64,000 nucleotides of DNA from positions 230,879 through 294,878 of the forward strand of contig NZ_RZRU01000007.1 of the NCBI RefSeq assembly GCF_003997495.1. The letters are read 5' to 3'. Shown here piece by piece: positions 9,491 to 18,927 of the stretch (the first letter of the stretch is position 1; every line of letters starts with the position of its first letter). The notes under the pieces were generated by a model. It worked only from the letters and a program-made list of their open reading frames with translations. It was not told the DNA's origin and did not search any database. This DNA is from Mesorhizobium sp. M7A.F.Ca.US.008.03.1.1 (lineage in GTDB: Bacteria > Pseudomonadota > Alphaproteobacteria > Rhizobiales > Rhizobiaceae). The position numbers were made by a program, and so were the translations under genes.

Positions 9491-9538
9491 AGCATCGGAC
9501 CGAAAAGTGCGTAGCGGTTTTCGGGAAAATCCGATGCT
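9491..9538. repeat. Hairpin repeat in the sufS2-sufB gap
   Basis: AGCATCGGA (9491-9499) pairs with TCCGATGCT (9530-9538), and inside it CGAAAA (9501-9506) pairs with TTTTCG (9518-9523). The centre, AAAAGTGCGTAGCGGTTTT (9503-9521), has the same core as the repeats at 3990-4084 but with different arms. This is the dispersed small palindrome seen in many rhizobial genomes. The rest of the gap (9539-9723) has no gene; the 3' part ends with the sufB ribosome-binding region. Confidence 0.8.
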
Positions 9539-9723
9539 TGACGAAAATGATTTGGGCCTTTCGGCCTGGTAGAGCCGTGCGTTTCATGTTGGCCGGGTGA
9601 ATTTCCGGTCGGGGCGCACTATATGGAACTTACGCTGCCGCGAGCGCTCTTTGGCGTTCATTTCGGCGGTGCCATAGTTTGAAAACTGTCGGGCCTTGAC
9701 CCCGGCGTGGATGGAGAACGCAT

Positions 9724-11241
9724 ATGCCTGCTGTGCAGGACACGATCGATCGGGTCCGAAAGATCGACGTCGACCAATACAAATACGGGTTCCAGACCGA
9801 AATCGCGATGGATAAGGCTCCCAAGGGCCTCAGCGAAGACATCATCCGTTTCATTTCGGCCAAGAAGGACGAGCCGTCCTGGATGCTGGAATGGCGTCTG
9901 GAGGCCTATCGCCGCTGGCTGACGCTGGACGAGCCGACCTGGGCACGCGTCCACTATCCGAAGATCGATTTCCAGGACATCTACTTCTACGCGGCGCCGA
10001 AGAGCACGCCCGGCCCGACCTCGCTGAGCGACGTCGATCCGGAACTCTTGAAGGTCTACGAGAAGCTCGGCATTCCACTGCGGGAGCAGGAAATCCTCGC
10101 AGGCGTACAGAAGACCGACGCCTCGGAACTCGAGGAAGTCAGCGACAATGTCTACAAATCGGGCCGCGTCGCTGTCGACGCGGTGTTCGATTCCGTCTCC
10201 GTCGTCACCACCTTCAAGAAGGAGCTGGCGCAGGCCGGCGTCATCTTCTGCTCGATCTCGGAAGCCATCCGCGAACATCCGGAACTGGTGAAGAAGTATC
10301 TCGGTTCGGTCGTGCCGACCTCCGACAATTACTACGCCACGCTGAACTCCGCCGTGTTCACCGACGGTTCCTTCGTCTTCGTGCCCAAGGGCGTGCGCTG
10401 CCCAATGGAGCTGTCGACCTATTTCCGCATGAACGAGAAGAACACCGGCCAGTTCGAGCGCACGCTGATCATCGCCGAGGAGGGGGCTTACGTCTCCTAT
10501 CTCGAAGGCTGCACGGCGCCGCAACGCGACGAGAACCAGTTGCATGCCGCCGTCGTCGAACTGGTGGCGCTCGACGATGCCGAGATCAAATATTCGACGG
10601 TGCAGAACTGGTACCCCGGCGACGCCGAGGGCAAGGGCGGCATCTACAATTTCGTCACCAAGCGCGGCGACTGCCGCGGCGACCGCTCGAAGATTTCGTG
10701 GACGCAGGTCGAGACCGGTTCGGCGATCACCTGGAAATATCCGAGCTGCATTTTGCGCGGTGACGATTCCCAAGGTGAGTTCTATTCGATCGCCGTGTCG
10801 AACGGCTACCAGCAGGTCGACAGCGGCACCAAGATGATCCATCTCGGCAAGAACACGTCGAGCCGCATCATCTCCAAGGGCATTGCCGCCGGATACTCGC
10901 AGAACACCTATCGCGGTCAGGTCTCGGCGCACCGCAAGGCGACCAATGCCCGCAACTTCACCAACTGCGACAGTCTGCTGATCGGCGATCAGTGCGGCGC
11001 GCACACCGTGCCCTACATGGAAGCCAAGAATTCGACGGCGCAGTTCGAGCACGAAGCGACGACGTCGAAGATTTCCGAGGACCAGAAGTTCTACGTCATG
11101 CAGCGCGGCATCCCGGAAGAGGAAGCGATTGCGCTGATCGTGAACGGCTTCGTCAAGGACGTCATCCAGCAACTGCCGATGGAATTCGCGGTCGAGGCAC
11201 AGAAGCTGATCGGTATCTCGCTTGAGGGCTCGGTCGGCTGA
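9724..11241 (+). CDS. sufB: SUF scaffold protein SufB
   Basis: The 505-residue core subunit of the SufBCD scaffold on which iron-sulfur clusters are built in the cytoplasm. Length and sequence are typical: a helical N-terminus with [14 protein letters not shown] near 40-60, then a long beta-helix containing [16 protein letters not shown] and, near the C-terminus, the conserved [15 protein letters not shown] region bearing the cysteine required for assembly. ATG at 9724 follows GGAGAACGCAT. sufC follows after 27 bp. Confidence 0.97.
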   Translation: MPAVQDTIDRVRKIDVDQYKYGFQTEIAMDKAPKGLSEDIIRFISAKKDEPSWMLEWRLEAYRRWLTLDEPTWARVHYPKIDFQDIYFYAAPKSTPGPTSLSDVDPELLKVYEKLGIPLREQEILAGVQKTDASELEEVSDNVYKSGRVAVDAVFDSVSVVTTFKKELAQAGVIFCSISEAIREHPELVKKYLGSVVPTSDNYYATLNSAVFTDGSFVFVPKGVRCPMELSTYFRMNEKNTGQFERTLIIAEEGAYVSYLEGCTAPQRDENQLHAAVVELVALDDAEIKYSTVQNWYPGDAEGKGGIYNFVTKRGDCRGDRSKISWTQVETGSAITWKYPSCILRGDDSQGEFYSIAVSNGYQQVDSGTKMIHLGKNTSSRIISKGIAAGYSQNTYRGQVSAHRKATNARNFTNCDSLLIGDQCGAHTVPYMEAKNSTAQFEHEATTSKISEDQKFYVMQRGIPEEEAIALIVNGFVKDVIQQLPMEFAVEAQKLIGISLEGSVG

Positions 11242-11268
11242 CCGGATATATATTCAGGAAACAAAAGA

Positions 11269-12024
11269 ATGCTTGAAATCAGAAACCTGCACGCCCGCAT
11301 CGTCGATGACGGCACCGAAATCATCCGCGGCTTGAACCTGACGGTGAAAACCGGCGAGGTCGCCGCGATCATGGGGCCGAACGGCTCGGGCAAATCGACG
11401 CTGTCCTACATCCTCGCCGGCCGCGAGGACTATGAGGTGACCGAAGGCGACATCCTCTACAACGGCCAGTCGATCCTCGAAATGGATCCGGCCGAGCGCG
11501 CCACGTCAGGCATTTTCCTCGCCTTCCAGTATCCGATGGAGATACCGGGCGTCGCGACCATGGAATTCCTGAAAGTGGCGATGAACGAGCAGCGCAAGGC
11601 GCGTGGCGAAGAGCCGCTGAAGATCCCGGAATTCCTTAAGCGGGTGAAGGAAGCAGCCGCCTCGCTCAGCATGGACATGGCGATGCTGAAGCGGCCGCTC
11701 AATGTCGGCTTCTCCGGCGGCGAGAAGAAGCGCGCCGAGATCCTGCAGATGAAGCTGCTGGAGCCAAAACTGTGCGTGCTCGACGAGACCGATTCCGGCC
11801 TCGACATTGATGCGCTGAAGATCGTTTCGGACGGCGTCAACGCGCTGCGCGCGCCAGACCGGGCCTTCCTGGTCATCACCCATTACCAGCGCCTGCTTGA
11901 GCACATCGTGCCCGACACCGTGCACGTGCTCTACAAGGGCCAGGTCATCAAGTCGGGCGACAAGTCGTTGGCGCTCGACCTGGAAGCCAATGGCTACGCC
12001 GGCGTGATCGGCGAAGCCGCGTGA
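11269..12024 (+). CDS. sufC: SUF ATPase SufC
   Basis: A 251-residue ABC-type ATPase of the SufBCD complex; ATP binding drives the rearrangement that opens the scaffold. Walker A is GPNGSGKST at 36-44, the signature is FSGGEKKR, and Walker B is CVLDETDSGLD, in which the D-E-T-D-S-G-L-D wording is characteristic of SufC. There is no membrane domain, as expected. Its TGA lies 25 bp before the chosen sufD start. Confidence 0.97.
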   Translation: MLEIRNLHARIVDDGTEIIRGLNLTVKTGEVAAIMGPNGSGKSTLSYILAGREDYEVTEGDILYNGQSILEMDPAERATSGIFLAFQYPMEIPGVATMEFLKVAMNEQRKARGEEPLKIPEFLKRVKEAAASLSMDMAMLKRPLNVGFSGGEKKRAEILQMKLLEPKLCVLDETDSGLDIDALKIVSDGVNALRAPDRAFLVITHYQRLLEHIVPDTVHVLYKGQVIKSGDKSLALDLEANGYAGVIGEAA

Positions 12025-12049
12025 GATGCCAGAGGGCAAGGTCAGACTG

Positions 12050-13318
12050 ATGAATATGCACACACAACCGCAGCGGACACCGGCCGAAACAGCGTTGATC
12101 GACGCGTTCGGCGACCGGCTGTCGCTGCTGCCGGGCGACGGCGCGGTGATGCTGAAGCGCGACGACGCCATCGAGACGATCAAGCACGGCCTGCCGACGC
12201 GACGTGTCGAATCCTGGCATTATACCGACCTGCGCCGGTTGTTGAATGCGGTGCCGGACTTCGACCCGGCCGCCATGGCCAAGGCCATTGCCCCGATCGT
12301 CGACGGCTCCGCTGTGGTGTCGATCCTGAACGGCAAGTCCGACGCCAAAGTGCCCGTTCTTGAAGGCGTCTCTTTCCAGCGCCTGTCGGAAAAGCTGATC
12401 GATGGCAGCATCGCTCCGGGGCTCGATCCCTATGGCAGCGACGACGCGATCGGCGCGCTGAACACGGCTTTCGTCGCCGACGGGTATTTTGTCGACATCG
12501 CCGATGGTGTGGAACTTGAAAAGCCGGTCGAACTGCAGAACCTGCAGGCCGGCGGCCAGACCCATGTGCGCCTGGCCGTTCGTGTCGGCGCCGGCGCCAA
12601 GTCCGTCATCGTCGAACGGCAGACGGGTGACGGCGCTGCCTTGGGCAGCTCGGTCAGCCATCTCGTGCTCGGCGAGGGCGCCGAGGTGACGTGGCTGATC
12701 GTCCAGGAGCAGCCGGAGACGGCGACGCATCTGGCGCAGTTCAAGGCCCATATCGGCAAGAATGCGAAGCTGACGGTGTTCTTCATGAATGCCGGCGGCA
12801 AGCTCGTGCGCCAGGAGATCGTGGTCAAGACAACAGGCGAAGGCGCCGACTTCAAGCTGCGCGGCATCAACCTCCTGGCCGGCGACACCCATACCGACGT
12901 GACCATGGTGCTCGACCACGCCGTGCCGCACACGACCTCGACGGAAGTCATCCGCAACGTGGTGACGGGCAAGGCGCGCGGCGTTTTCCAGGGCCGCATC
13001 AACGTCCATCAATATGCGCAGAAGACCAACGCCAAGATGGCGTGCAACACGCTGCTGCTGTCGGATGATGGTGAGTTCTCGACCAAGCCGGAACTGGAAA
13101 TCTTCGCCGACGACGTCGTCTGCGGCCATGGCGCCACCGTCACCGAAATCGACCACGATCATCTGTTCTACCTGATGGCGCGCGGCGTCGACGAGAAGAG
13201 TGCGCGCGGCCTGCTCGTGAAAGCCTTCGTTGCCGAGGTGATCGAGGAACTGGATGACGAGACGATCGTCGAGGCGCTGGAAGCGCGGCTCGACGACTGG
13301 TTCATGGCACACGGGTGA
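12050..13318 (+). CDS. sufD: SUF scaffold protein SufD
   Basis: A 422-residue beta-helix partner of SufB in the SufBC2D complex. The C-terminal half has the family motifs KTNAKMACNTLLLSDDGEFS and CGHGATVTEIDHDHLFYLMARGV, with the conserved histidine region at the SufB interface. I placed the start at ATG 12050 (MNMHTQPQ), which matches the usual rhizobial start; an ATG at 12026, one base after the sufC stop, would add eight residues. sufS1 begins five bases after the stop, implying tight coupling. Confidence 0.94.
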   Translation: MNMHTQPQRTPAETALIDAFGDRLSLLPGDGAVMLKRDDAIETIKHGLPTRRVESWHYTDLRRLLNAVPDFDPAAMAKAIAPIVDGSAVVSILNGKSDAKVPVLEGVSFQRLSEKLIDGSIAPGLDPYGSDDAIGALNTAFVADGYFVDIADGVELEKPVELQNLQAGGQTHVRLAVRVGAGAKSVIVERQTGDGAALGSSVSHLVLGEGAEVTWLIVQEQPETATHLAQFKAHIGKNAKLTVFFMNAGGKLVRQEIVVKTTGEGADFKLRGINLLAGDTHTDVTMVLDHAVPHTTSTEVIRNVVTGKARGVFQGRINVHQYAQKTNAKMACNTLLLSDDGEFSTKPELEIFADDVVCGHGATVTEIDHDHLFYLMARGVDEKSARGLLVKAFVAEVIEELDDETIVEALEARLDDWFMAHG

Positions 13319-13322
13319 TCTG

Positions 13323-14567
13323 ATGAACGCGCCGGGCAAGATCGGAGATTTTTACGACGTCGAAGCGATCCGCCGCGATTTCCCGATCCTGTCGCGGGAA
13401 GTCTATGGCAAGAAGCTGGTCTATCTCGACAACGGCGCATCGGCACAGAAGCCGCAGGTGGTGCTGGACACGATCCAGCACGCCTATTCCCAGGAATACG
13501 CCAACGTCCATCGCGGCCTGCATTTCCTGTCCAATGCCGCGACCGACGCGTATGAAAAGGCGCGGGAAACGGTGCGCCGCTTCCTCAATGCGCCCAGCAC
13601 CGACAACATCATTTTCACTTCGAACACGACCTCGGCCATCAACACCGTCGCCTATGGCTATGGCATGCCCAACATCGGCGAGGGCGACGAGATCGTGCTG
13701 TCGATCATGGAGCACCACTCCAACATCGTTCCCTGGCATTTCATCCGCGAGCGGCAGGGCGCGAAACTGGTCTGGGTGCCGGTCGATGATCTCGGCGTCT
13801 TCCACATCGAGGAATTCGAGAAGCGGCTGACCGACCGCACCAAGCTGGTCGCCATCACCCAGATGTCGAACGCGCTGGGCACGGTGACGCCGATCAAGGA
13901 GATCGTGCGGATCGCGCATGCGCGTGGAATTCCCGTCCTCGTCGACGGCAGCCAGAGCGCCGTGCATATGCCGATCGATGTGCAGGATCTCGACTGCGAC
14001 TTCTTCGTCTTCACTGGCCACAAGGTCTACGGCCCATCAGGCATCGGCGTGCTCTACGGCAAGAAGGACATTCTCCAGGGCATGCGCCCCTTCATGGGCG
14101 GTGGCGAGATGATCGAGGAGGTGACGGAGGACATCGTCACCTACAACGAGCCGCCGCACCGCTTCGAGGCCGGTACGCCGCCGATCGTCCAGGCGATCGG
14201 GCTTGGCGCGGCATTGGACTATATGGAATCGGTCGGCCGCGAGCGCATTGCAGCCCACGAGGAAGACCTCAAGAACTACGCGCATGAGCGGCTGCGCGCC
14301 ATCAATTCGCTGCGCATCTTCGGCGACGCGCCCGGCAAGGGCGCCATCATCTCGTTCGAGCTGCAAGGCATTCATGCGCACGACGTGTCGATGGTCATCG
14401 ATCGGCAGGGCGTTGCAGTCCGCGCGGGCACCCATTGTGCCCAGCCGCTGTTGAAACGTTTTGGTGTAACCTCCACATGCAGGGCATCGTTCGGCATGTA
14501 TAATACCAGGGCCGAAGTCGACGCTTTGGCCGAGGCGCTTGAAAAAGCGCGCAAATTCTTCGGATGA
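13323..14567 (+). CDS. sufS: Cysteine desulfurase SufS (SufS1, class II)
   Basis: A 414-residue PLP-dependent cysteine desulfurase of the SufS/CsdA class. The PLP lysine is in FTGHKVYGPSG (K224) and the active-site cysteine in RAGTHCAQPLLKRFG (C362), on the short structured loop typical of class II. It supplies sulfur to SufBCD. No SufE gene is visible in the window. ATG at 13323 overlaps no gene but sits five bases after the sufD stop. The operon thus encodes two desulfurases of different classes. Confidence 0.96.
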   Translation: MNAPGKIGDFYDVEAIRRDFPILSREVYGKKLVYLDNGASAQKPQVVLDTIQHAYSQEYANVHRGLHFLSNAATDAYEKARETVRRFLNAPSTDNIIFTSNTTSAINTVAYGYGMPNIGEGDEIVLSIMEHHSNIVPWHFIRERQGAKLVWVPVDDLGVFHIEEFEKRLTDRTKLVAITQMSNALGTVTPIKEIVRIAHARGIPVLVDGSQSAVHMPIDVQDLDCDFFVFTGHKVYGPSGIGVLYGKKDILQGMRPFMGGGEMIEEVTEDIVTYNEPPHRFEAGTPPIVQAIGLGAALDYMESVGRERIAAHEEDLKNYAHERLRAINSLRIFGDAPGKGAIISFELQGIHAHDVSMVIDRQGVAVRAGTHCAQPLLKRFGVTSTCRASFGMYNTRAEVDALAEALEKARKFFG

Positions 14568-14588
14568 CGAGTTTTTTGGGTGACGACC

Positions 14589-14981
14589 ATGGATGATGCA
14601 AGCATCGCTGCCGAGACCACTCCGGAAACCGCGCCCAATGCGCTGGTTTCGGGGTCGGCCATTCCAGCCGACGAGCTGGCGCGGCTGACCGACGACATCG
14701 TCTCGGCGCTGAAGACGGTCTACGATCCGGAAATTCCGGCCGATATCTACGAGCTCGGCCTGATCTACAAGATCGACATCGAGGACAATCGCTCGGTCAA
14801 GATCGACATGACGCTGACCGCCCCCGGCTGCCCGGTCGCCGGCGAAATGCCCGGCTGGGTGGAGAATGCCGTCGGCGCCGTCGAAGGCGTGTCCGGCGTC
14901 GAGGTCAACATGACTTTCGACCCGCCCTGGTCGGCCGACCGCATGTCGGAAGAGGCGCAGGTGGCGGTGGGCTGGTACTAG
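14589..14981 (+). CDS. sufT: SufT-like DUF59/MIP18 protein
   Basis: A 130-residue protein whose C-terminal 100 residues form a MIP18/DUF59 domain, with DPEIPADIYELGLIY and the reactive cysteine in TLTAPGCPVAGEMP. It corresponds to the sufX/sufT position of rhizobial suf operons and assists maturation or transfer of Fe-S clusters. The first 30 residues are a low-complexity Ala/Thr/Pro tail. GTG at 14580 is an alternative start three codons earlier; ATG at 14589 follows GGGTGA. Confidence 0.92.
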   Translation: MDDASIAAETTPETAPNALVSGSAIPADELARLTDDIVSALKTVYDPEIPADIYELGLIYKIDIEDNRSVKIDMTLTAPGCPVAGEMPGWVENAVGAVEGVSGVEVNMTFDPPWSADRMSEEAQVAVGWY

Positions 14982-15081
14982 CGTCGAGCCTGGCACACTT
15001 GCGCCAGTCATAAAACTTCACCATTTTAGGTGAGGAATCATTCGGCAGGCCTTGAACCTGCATGGAATGGAAGGAAAAAGA

Positions 15082-15462
15082 ATGGGACGCTTCGCCGTCA
15101 TCACGATGACCGAAAAGGCCGCCGACCGGGTGCGCGAGATCGTCGCCACCCGCGACAACGCGCATGGCATCCGCCTCGGCATCAAGAAGGGCGGCTGCGC
15201 CGGGATGGAATACACGGTCGATCTGGTGACCGAGCCCAACACCAAGGACGACCATATCGAGCGCGACGGCGCGCATGTCTATGTTGCGCCAGAGGCTGCG
15301 CTATTCCTGTTCGGCACCGAGATGGATTTCGAGCAGACGACGCTGCGCACCGGTTTCACCTTCCACAATCCGAACCAGAGCTCGGCCTGCGGTTGCGGCG
15401 AATCCGTCGAACTGAAACCGGCCGACCTGAAGGCGCTGGCAGAGGCCCGCGCTTCCGCTTGA
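15082..15462 (+). CDS. sufA: A-type Fe-S carrier SufA/IscA
   Basis: A 126-residue A-type carrier that receives Fe-S clusters and passes them to apo-proteins. It has the three conserved cysteines: one in KKGGCAGMEY and two in the C-terminal SSACGCGESV. ATG at 15082 is preceded by the strong site GGAAGGAAAAAGA, which I used against the upstream in-frame ATG at 15052. Last gene of the suf operon, 100 bp after sufT. Confidence 0.95.
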   Translation: MGRFAVITMTEKAADRVREIVATRDNAHGIRLGIKKGGCAGMEYTVDLVTEPNTKDDHIERDGAHVYVAPEAALFLFGTEMDFEQTTLRTGFTFHNPNQSSACGCGESVELKPADLKALAEARASA

Positions 15463-15463
15463 T

Positions 15464-15553
15464 CCTCCCTTCGCCCCGTTTACGGGGAGAAGGTGTCACG
15501 AAGTGACGGATGAGGGGCCGCGCCAGCCTCTCCAGAGTTCGCGCTGGCCCCTC
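15464..15553. repeat. Multi-hairpin intergenic repeat after sufA
   Basis: Immediately after the sufA stop come three nested or successive hairpins: CCCCG-TTTA-CGGGG (15474-15487), a TGTCAC-GAA-GTGACG hairpin just after it, and GAGGGGCC (15512-15519) pairing with GGCCCCTC (15546-15553). It ends four bases before the stop of the convergent GFA gene. It has the look of a dispersed rhizobial intergenic repeat and could also act as a transcription terminator between the convergent genes. Confidence 0.65.
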
Positions 15554-15557
15554 ACAA

Positions 15558-16055
15558 TTACTCCACCCACATGCCCGTCCGCTTGTGCCAGTCGGCGATC
15601 GATTCCTCGGGATAGACGTCGAAGGCCTTGTCATGCTTGCCAACCTCCGGCTCCACCCAGTTCGCCTTGTATTTCAGCATCAGGTGCACCTTGCTTGGTG
15701 GAATGGGTAAATCGCTGTCGATCGCCGAAGCGAACGGATGCACCAGCTCCGGCCATGTCGGATCGTAGAGCCAAAGGGCCGCCCCGCATTTCTTGCAGAA
15801 ATTGCGCTCGCCGGTCGAGATTTCGCAATGCGGATGCTCGTCGTCCTCGATCTCCGCCCGAAAGACGCCGACGCTGCGCTTGCCCCTGATGTTCAGTGTT
15901 TCGTTGTCGGCACCCAGATTGATGGCAAACCCGCCGCCGCCCTGCTGCTTGCGGCAGATCGAGCAGTAGCACAGCATGAACGGCGCCGGCGTGTGGCTCT
16001 CCACCTCGAAACGCACGGCATTGCAGCGGCAGGACCCTTTGAGCAGAAGCGGCAT
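15558..16055 (-). CDS. GFA-family (glutathione-dependent formaldehyde-activating enzyme-like) protein
   Basis: A 165-residue protein with the GFA zinc-binding fold. Cysteines are arranged as GSCRCNAVRFEV near 8-19, CYCSICRKQQGG near 29-40, and CKKCGAALW near 87-95, the three clusters that bind two zinc ions. The founder (Gfa of Paracoccus) speeds S-hydroxymethylglutathione formation, but most family members have no proven function. The gene faces the suf operon tail. Confidence 0.88.
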   Translation of the reverse strand: MPLLLKGSCRCNAVRFEVESHTPAPFMLCYCSICRKQQGGGGFAINLGADNETLNIRGKRSVGVFRAEIEDDEHPHCEISTGERNFCKKCGAALWLYDPTWPELVHPFASAIDSDLPIPPSKVHLMLKYKANWVEPEVGKHDKAFDVYPEESIADWHKRTGMWVE

Positions 16056-16145
16056 GACAAAAACTCCGACGGATGGCTCTCAACCTGTCAGCATGATTTT
16101 GGTTGCGGCGATGACAAGCCCAAATGCCGGTGCCATGATCGCGGC

Positions 16146-16469
16146 ATGGACAATGAACGCATCGCCGAACTGTTCGAAGGCCTTGGCCCTGTCAGCATCC
16201 GCAAGCTGTTCGGCGGCAAGGGCATCTATTACGACGGCGTCATCGTCGCCATCGTGCTGCGCGGCGAATTGCTGCTGAAGGCCGACGAGCAAAGCGCGCC
16301 CGAGTTTGAGGGCGCCGGCTGCACGCAATGGACCTATACCGGCTCGCGTCACGGCAAGCTGGTCGCCATGCCCTATTGGAGCGTTCCCGACAGCGCTTTC
16401 GATGATCCCGACGAGATGACGATTTGGGCACGGCGAGCTTATGAGGCGGGGCGGCGGGCGGGGAAGTGA
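16146..16469 (+). CDS. TfoX N-terminal-domain protein
   Basis: A 107-residue protein with the TfoX/Sxy N-terminal domain: IAELFEGLGPVSIRKLFGGKGIYYDGVIVA, then LLLKADEQSAPEF and the aromatic YTGSRHGKLVAMPYWSVPD. TfoX is a competence regulator in Haemophilus, but stand-alone N-domain proteins in alphaproteobacteria have no established role. The start is the ATG at 16146; a long upstream open frame on the same strand is the antisense shadow of the GFA gene. Confidence 0.85.
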   Translation: MDNERIAELFEGLGPVSIRKLFGGKGIYYDGVIVAIVLRGELLLKADEQSAPEFEGAGCTQWTYTGSRHGKLVAMPYWSVPDSAFDDPDEMTIWARRAYEAGRRAGK

Positions 16470-16501
16470 CGGGCAATAATTCGGAACGTTGGAGGGACAG
16501 G

Positions 16502-16655
16502 CCCCCCTCTGTCCTGCCGGACATCTCCCCCTCAAGGGGGGAGATCGGATGTCATCGCGGCCTTCGCCAACGTTCAGCGGTGAAGAAGCGAGCTGAACGC
16601 CGAAGCTGCCAATCTCCCCCCTTGAGGGGGAGATGTCCGGCAGGACAGAGGGGGG
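16502..16655. repeat. Perfect 44-bp inverted-repeat element, 154 bp
   Basis: The arm 16502-16545 (CCCCCCTCTGTCCTGCCGGA...) is the exact reverse complement of 16612-16655. The 66-bp centre contains a smaller hairpin, CGTTCAGC (16571-16578) with GCTGAACG (16592-16599). No reading frame of note lies inside. A diverged copy is at 56037-56187 and a left arm only at 63839-63873. It is probably a non-autonomous palindromic repeat (MITE- or REP-like). Position: between the TfoX gene and the stop of psuG. Confidence 0.9.
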
Positions 16656-16710
16656 TGTGACGGAACGCGGCGGTTGTGCTTAGCGGTGCATTGCGGCCGC
16701 TTATCCTCAC

Positions 16711-17628
<918 letters not shown>

Positions 17629-17703
17629 CAGGGTCTCCAATCCGGAGTGCGGGGCGTCCGTCGGGACGCTCGGCAACATCGCGGCACTATGAATTTGCCG
17701 GTC

Positions 17704-18648
17704 TCATGCCATTTCCTGCGCATCCGGCACAAGAGCCAACGCTTCCGCGAAGCTCGCCGCGGTGAACTCCGGAACGGCGTTGGCGCTTTCGATGGCAAGC
17801 GTCGCCCCGGCAATGCCTTCGCGCAGAGCTGCCCGCAGCGGCAGTCCGTGCAGCAGGGCAGCGACCGTTGCGCCCGCCAGCGCATCGCCGGCGCCGGTGA
17901 CGTCAGCGACCTTTCTTGGCGGCGGCGGCAGGATCGAGAAGGCGCCGGCGTCATCGAAGCCCAGCATGGCACTACCGCCCGCCGTCACCACGCCGCTGAC
18001 GAGGCCGCTGCATCGCAACCCATCGACGACCTCGCGCTCCGTGGCATTCGCGGCGACGCCGGCCAGGACCATGGCCTCGCGCCGGTTCATGAAGACCAGC
18101 GAGAGCTCCTTCAGCACCGGTATCAACCGCGTTACCTTGGCCGGAGAAATGGCAATGGCGAAAACCGGCTTGCCCGCGGCGAGCGCGACCATCCGTTCCA
18201 GCGCCGAAGAGGGCAGGTTGGCGTCGCACAGGATCGCGTCGGCGGCAGCGATCACCTCCCGCACCTTGGAGCGCCTGATCTGCTTGGGAAACGCCAAATC
18301 ATAGAGCGCCATGTCGGCAAAGCCGACGATCAGCTCGCCCTCGCTGTCGATCAGTGCCGTGTAGCTCGGCGTCGTGCGGTCGAGGAAGACCGCCGACAGG
18401 TCGGCAATGCCAGCCTCGGCAATGGCTCGCGAAACGGTGTCGGCAGCCGCATCGCCGCCGCGAACCGACATGAGCGACGCGGAGACGCCGCGGCGCACGG
18501 CACTGCGCAAAGCGTTGAAGACGCCGCCGCCGACATCCTCGCGCATTGTGCCCGGATTGGAGGCGGCGGGCACGTACGGGCCGGACACCTGGCCACGGCG
18601 ATCGATATGGGCGCCGCCTACGGCCAGTACTTTCGCGGATTTCAGCAT
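17704..18648 (-). CDS. psuK: PfkB-family pseudouridine kinase
   Basis: A 314-residue ribokinase-fold sugar kinase. It has the N-terminal GGAHIDRRG and DVGGGVFNALRSAVRRG and the C-terminal PfkB signature DVTGAGDALAGATVAALL with the catalytic Asp. Its place before psuG identifies the substrate as pseudouridine, phosphorylated to pseudouridine 5'-phosphate for PsuG. ATG at 18648 is used; an in-frame TTG at 18684 is unlikely. The gene diverges from recA. Confidence 0.92.
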   Translation of the reverse strand: MLKSAKVLAVGGAHIDRRGQVSGPYVPAASNPGTMREDVGGGVFNALRSAVRRGVSASLMSVRGGDAAADTVSRAIAEAGIADLSAVFLDRTTPSYTALIDSEGELIVGFADMALYDLAFPKQIRRSKVREVIAAADAILCDANLPSSALERMVALAAGKPVFAIAISPAKVTRLIPVLKELSLVFMNRREAMVLAGVAANATEREVVDGLRCSGLVSGVVTAGGSAMLGFDDAGAFSILPPPPRKVADVTGAGDALAGATVAALLHGLPLRAALREGIAGATLAIESANAVPEFTAASFAEALALVPDAQEMA

Positions 18649-18843
18649 GCCGGCGATATGACCTTTGTTATTCCAGCCGCACAAGCGCTAGGCTGTGCGA
18701 CGGAGCTTCGCATGCGGGGCGGCGATTCGGCAGGTCGAAACAACCGAGCCATCTGGCCCAACGTGGTGCAATCCTGATCGAATCCCTTGGACAAAAAAAG
18801 AACAGATCCGGATATTGTTTGTTTTTCAGATATTTGATCCCTC

Positions 18844-18872
18844 TTGCCAAATGAGAACAAAAAAGGTACAAA
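18844..18872 (+). promoter_or_regulatory. recA promoter with LexA (SOS) box
   Basis: GAACAAAAAAGGTAC at 18855-18869 is one mismatch from the alphaproteobacterial SOS box GAAC-N7-GAAC (reverse of GTTC-N7-GTTC). It lies inside a plausible sigma-70 promoter: TTGCCA (18844-18849), 17-bp spacer, TACAAA (18867-18872). LexA bound there would block RNA polymerase, the expected control of recA by DNA damage. The ATG of recA is 56 bp downstream of the -10. Confidence 0.75.
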
Positions 18873-18927
18873 TAGGCAGGGATTACGGATTGTCCGGCCT
18901 TCATTGACGACCAAGGGGTGATGTATC

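Noticed and set aside
9674..9690. AGTTT-GA-AAACT palindrome before sufB as a second Irr box
   Set aside because: Only five pairs and no match to the TTAGAA half-site.
9658..11172. 504-residue antisense frame over sufB
   Set aside because: It lies wholly opposite a strongly conserved gene; its composition (runs of Arg, Val, Gly, Asp) is that of a GC-rich antisense shadow, with no recognisable domain.
11948..13339. 463-residue antisense frame over sufD
   Set aside because: Same reason: shadow of sufD, with no start context or domain.
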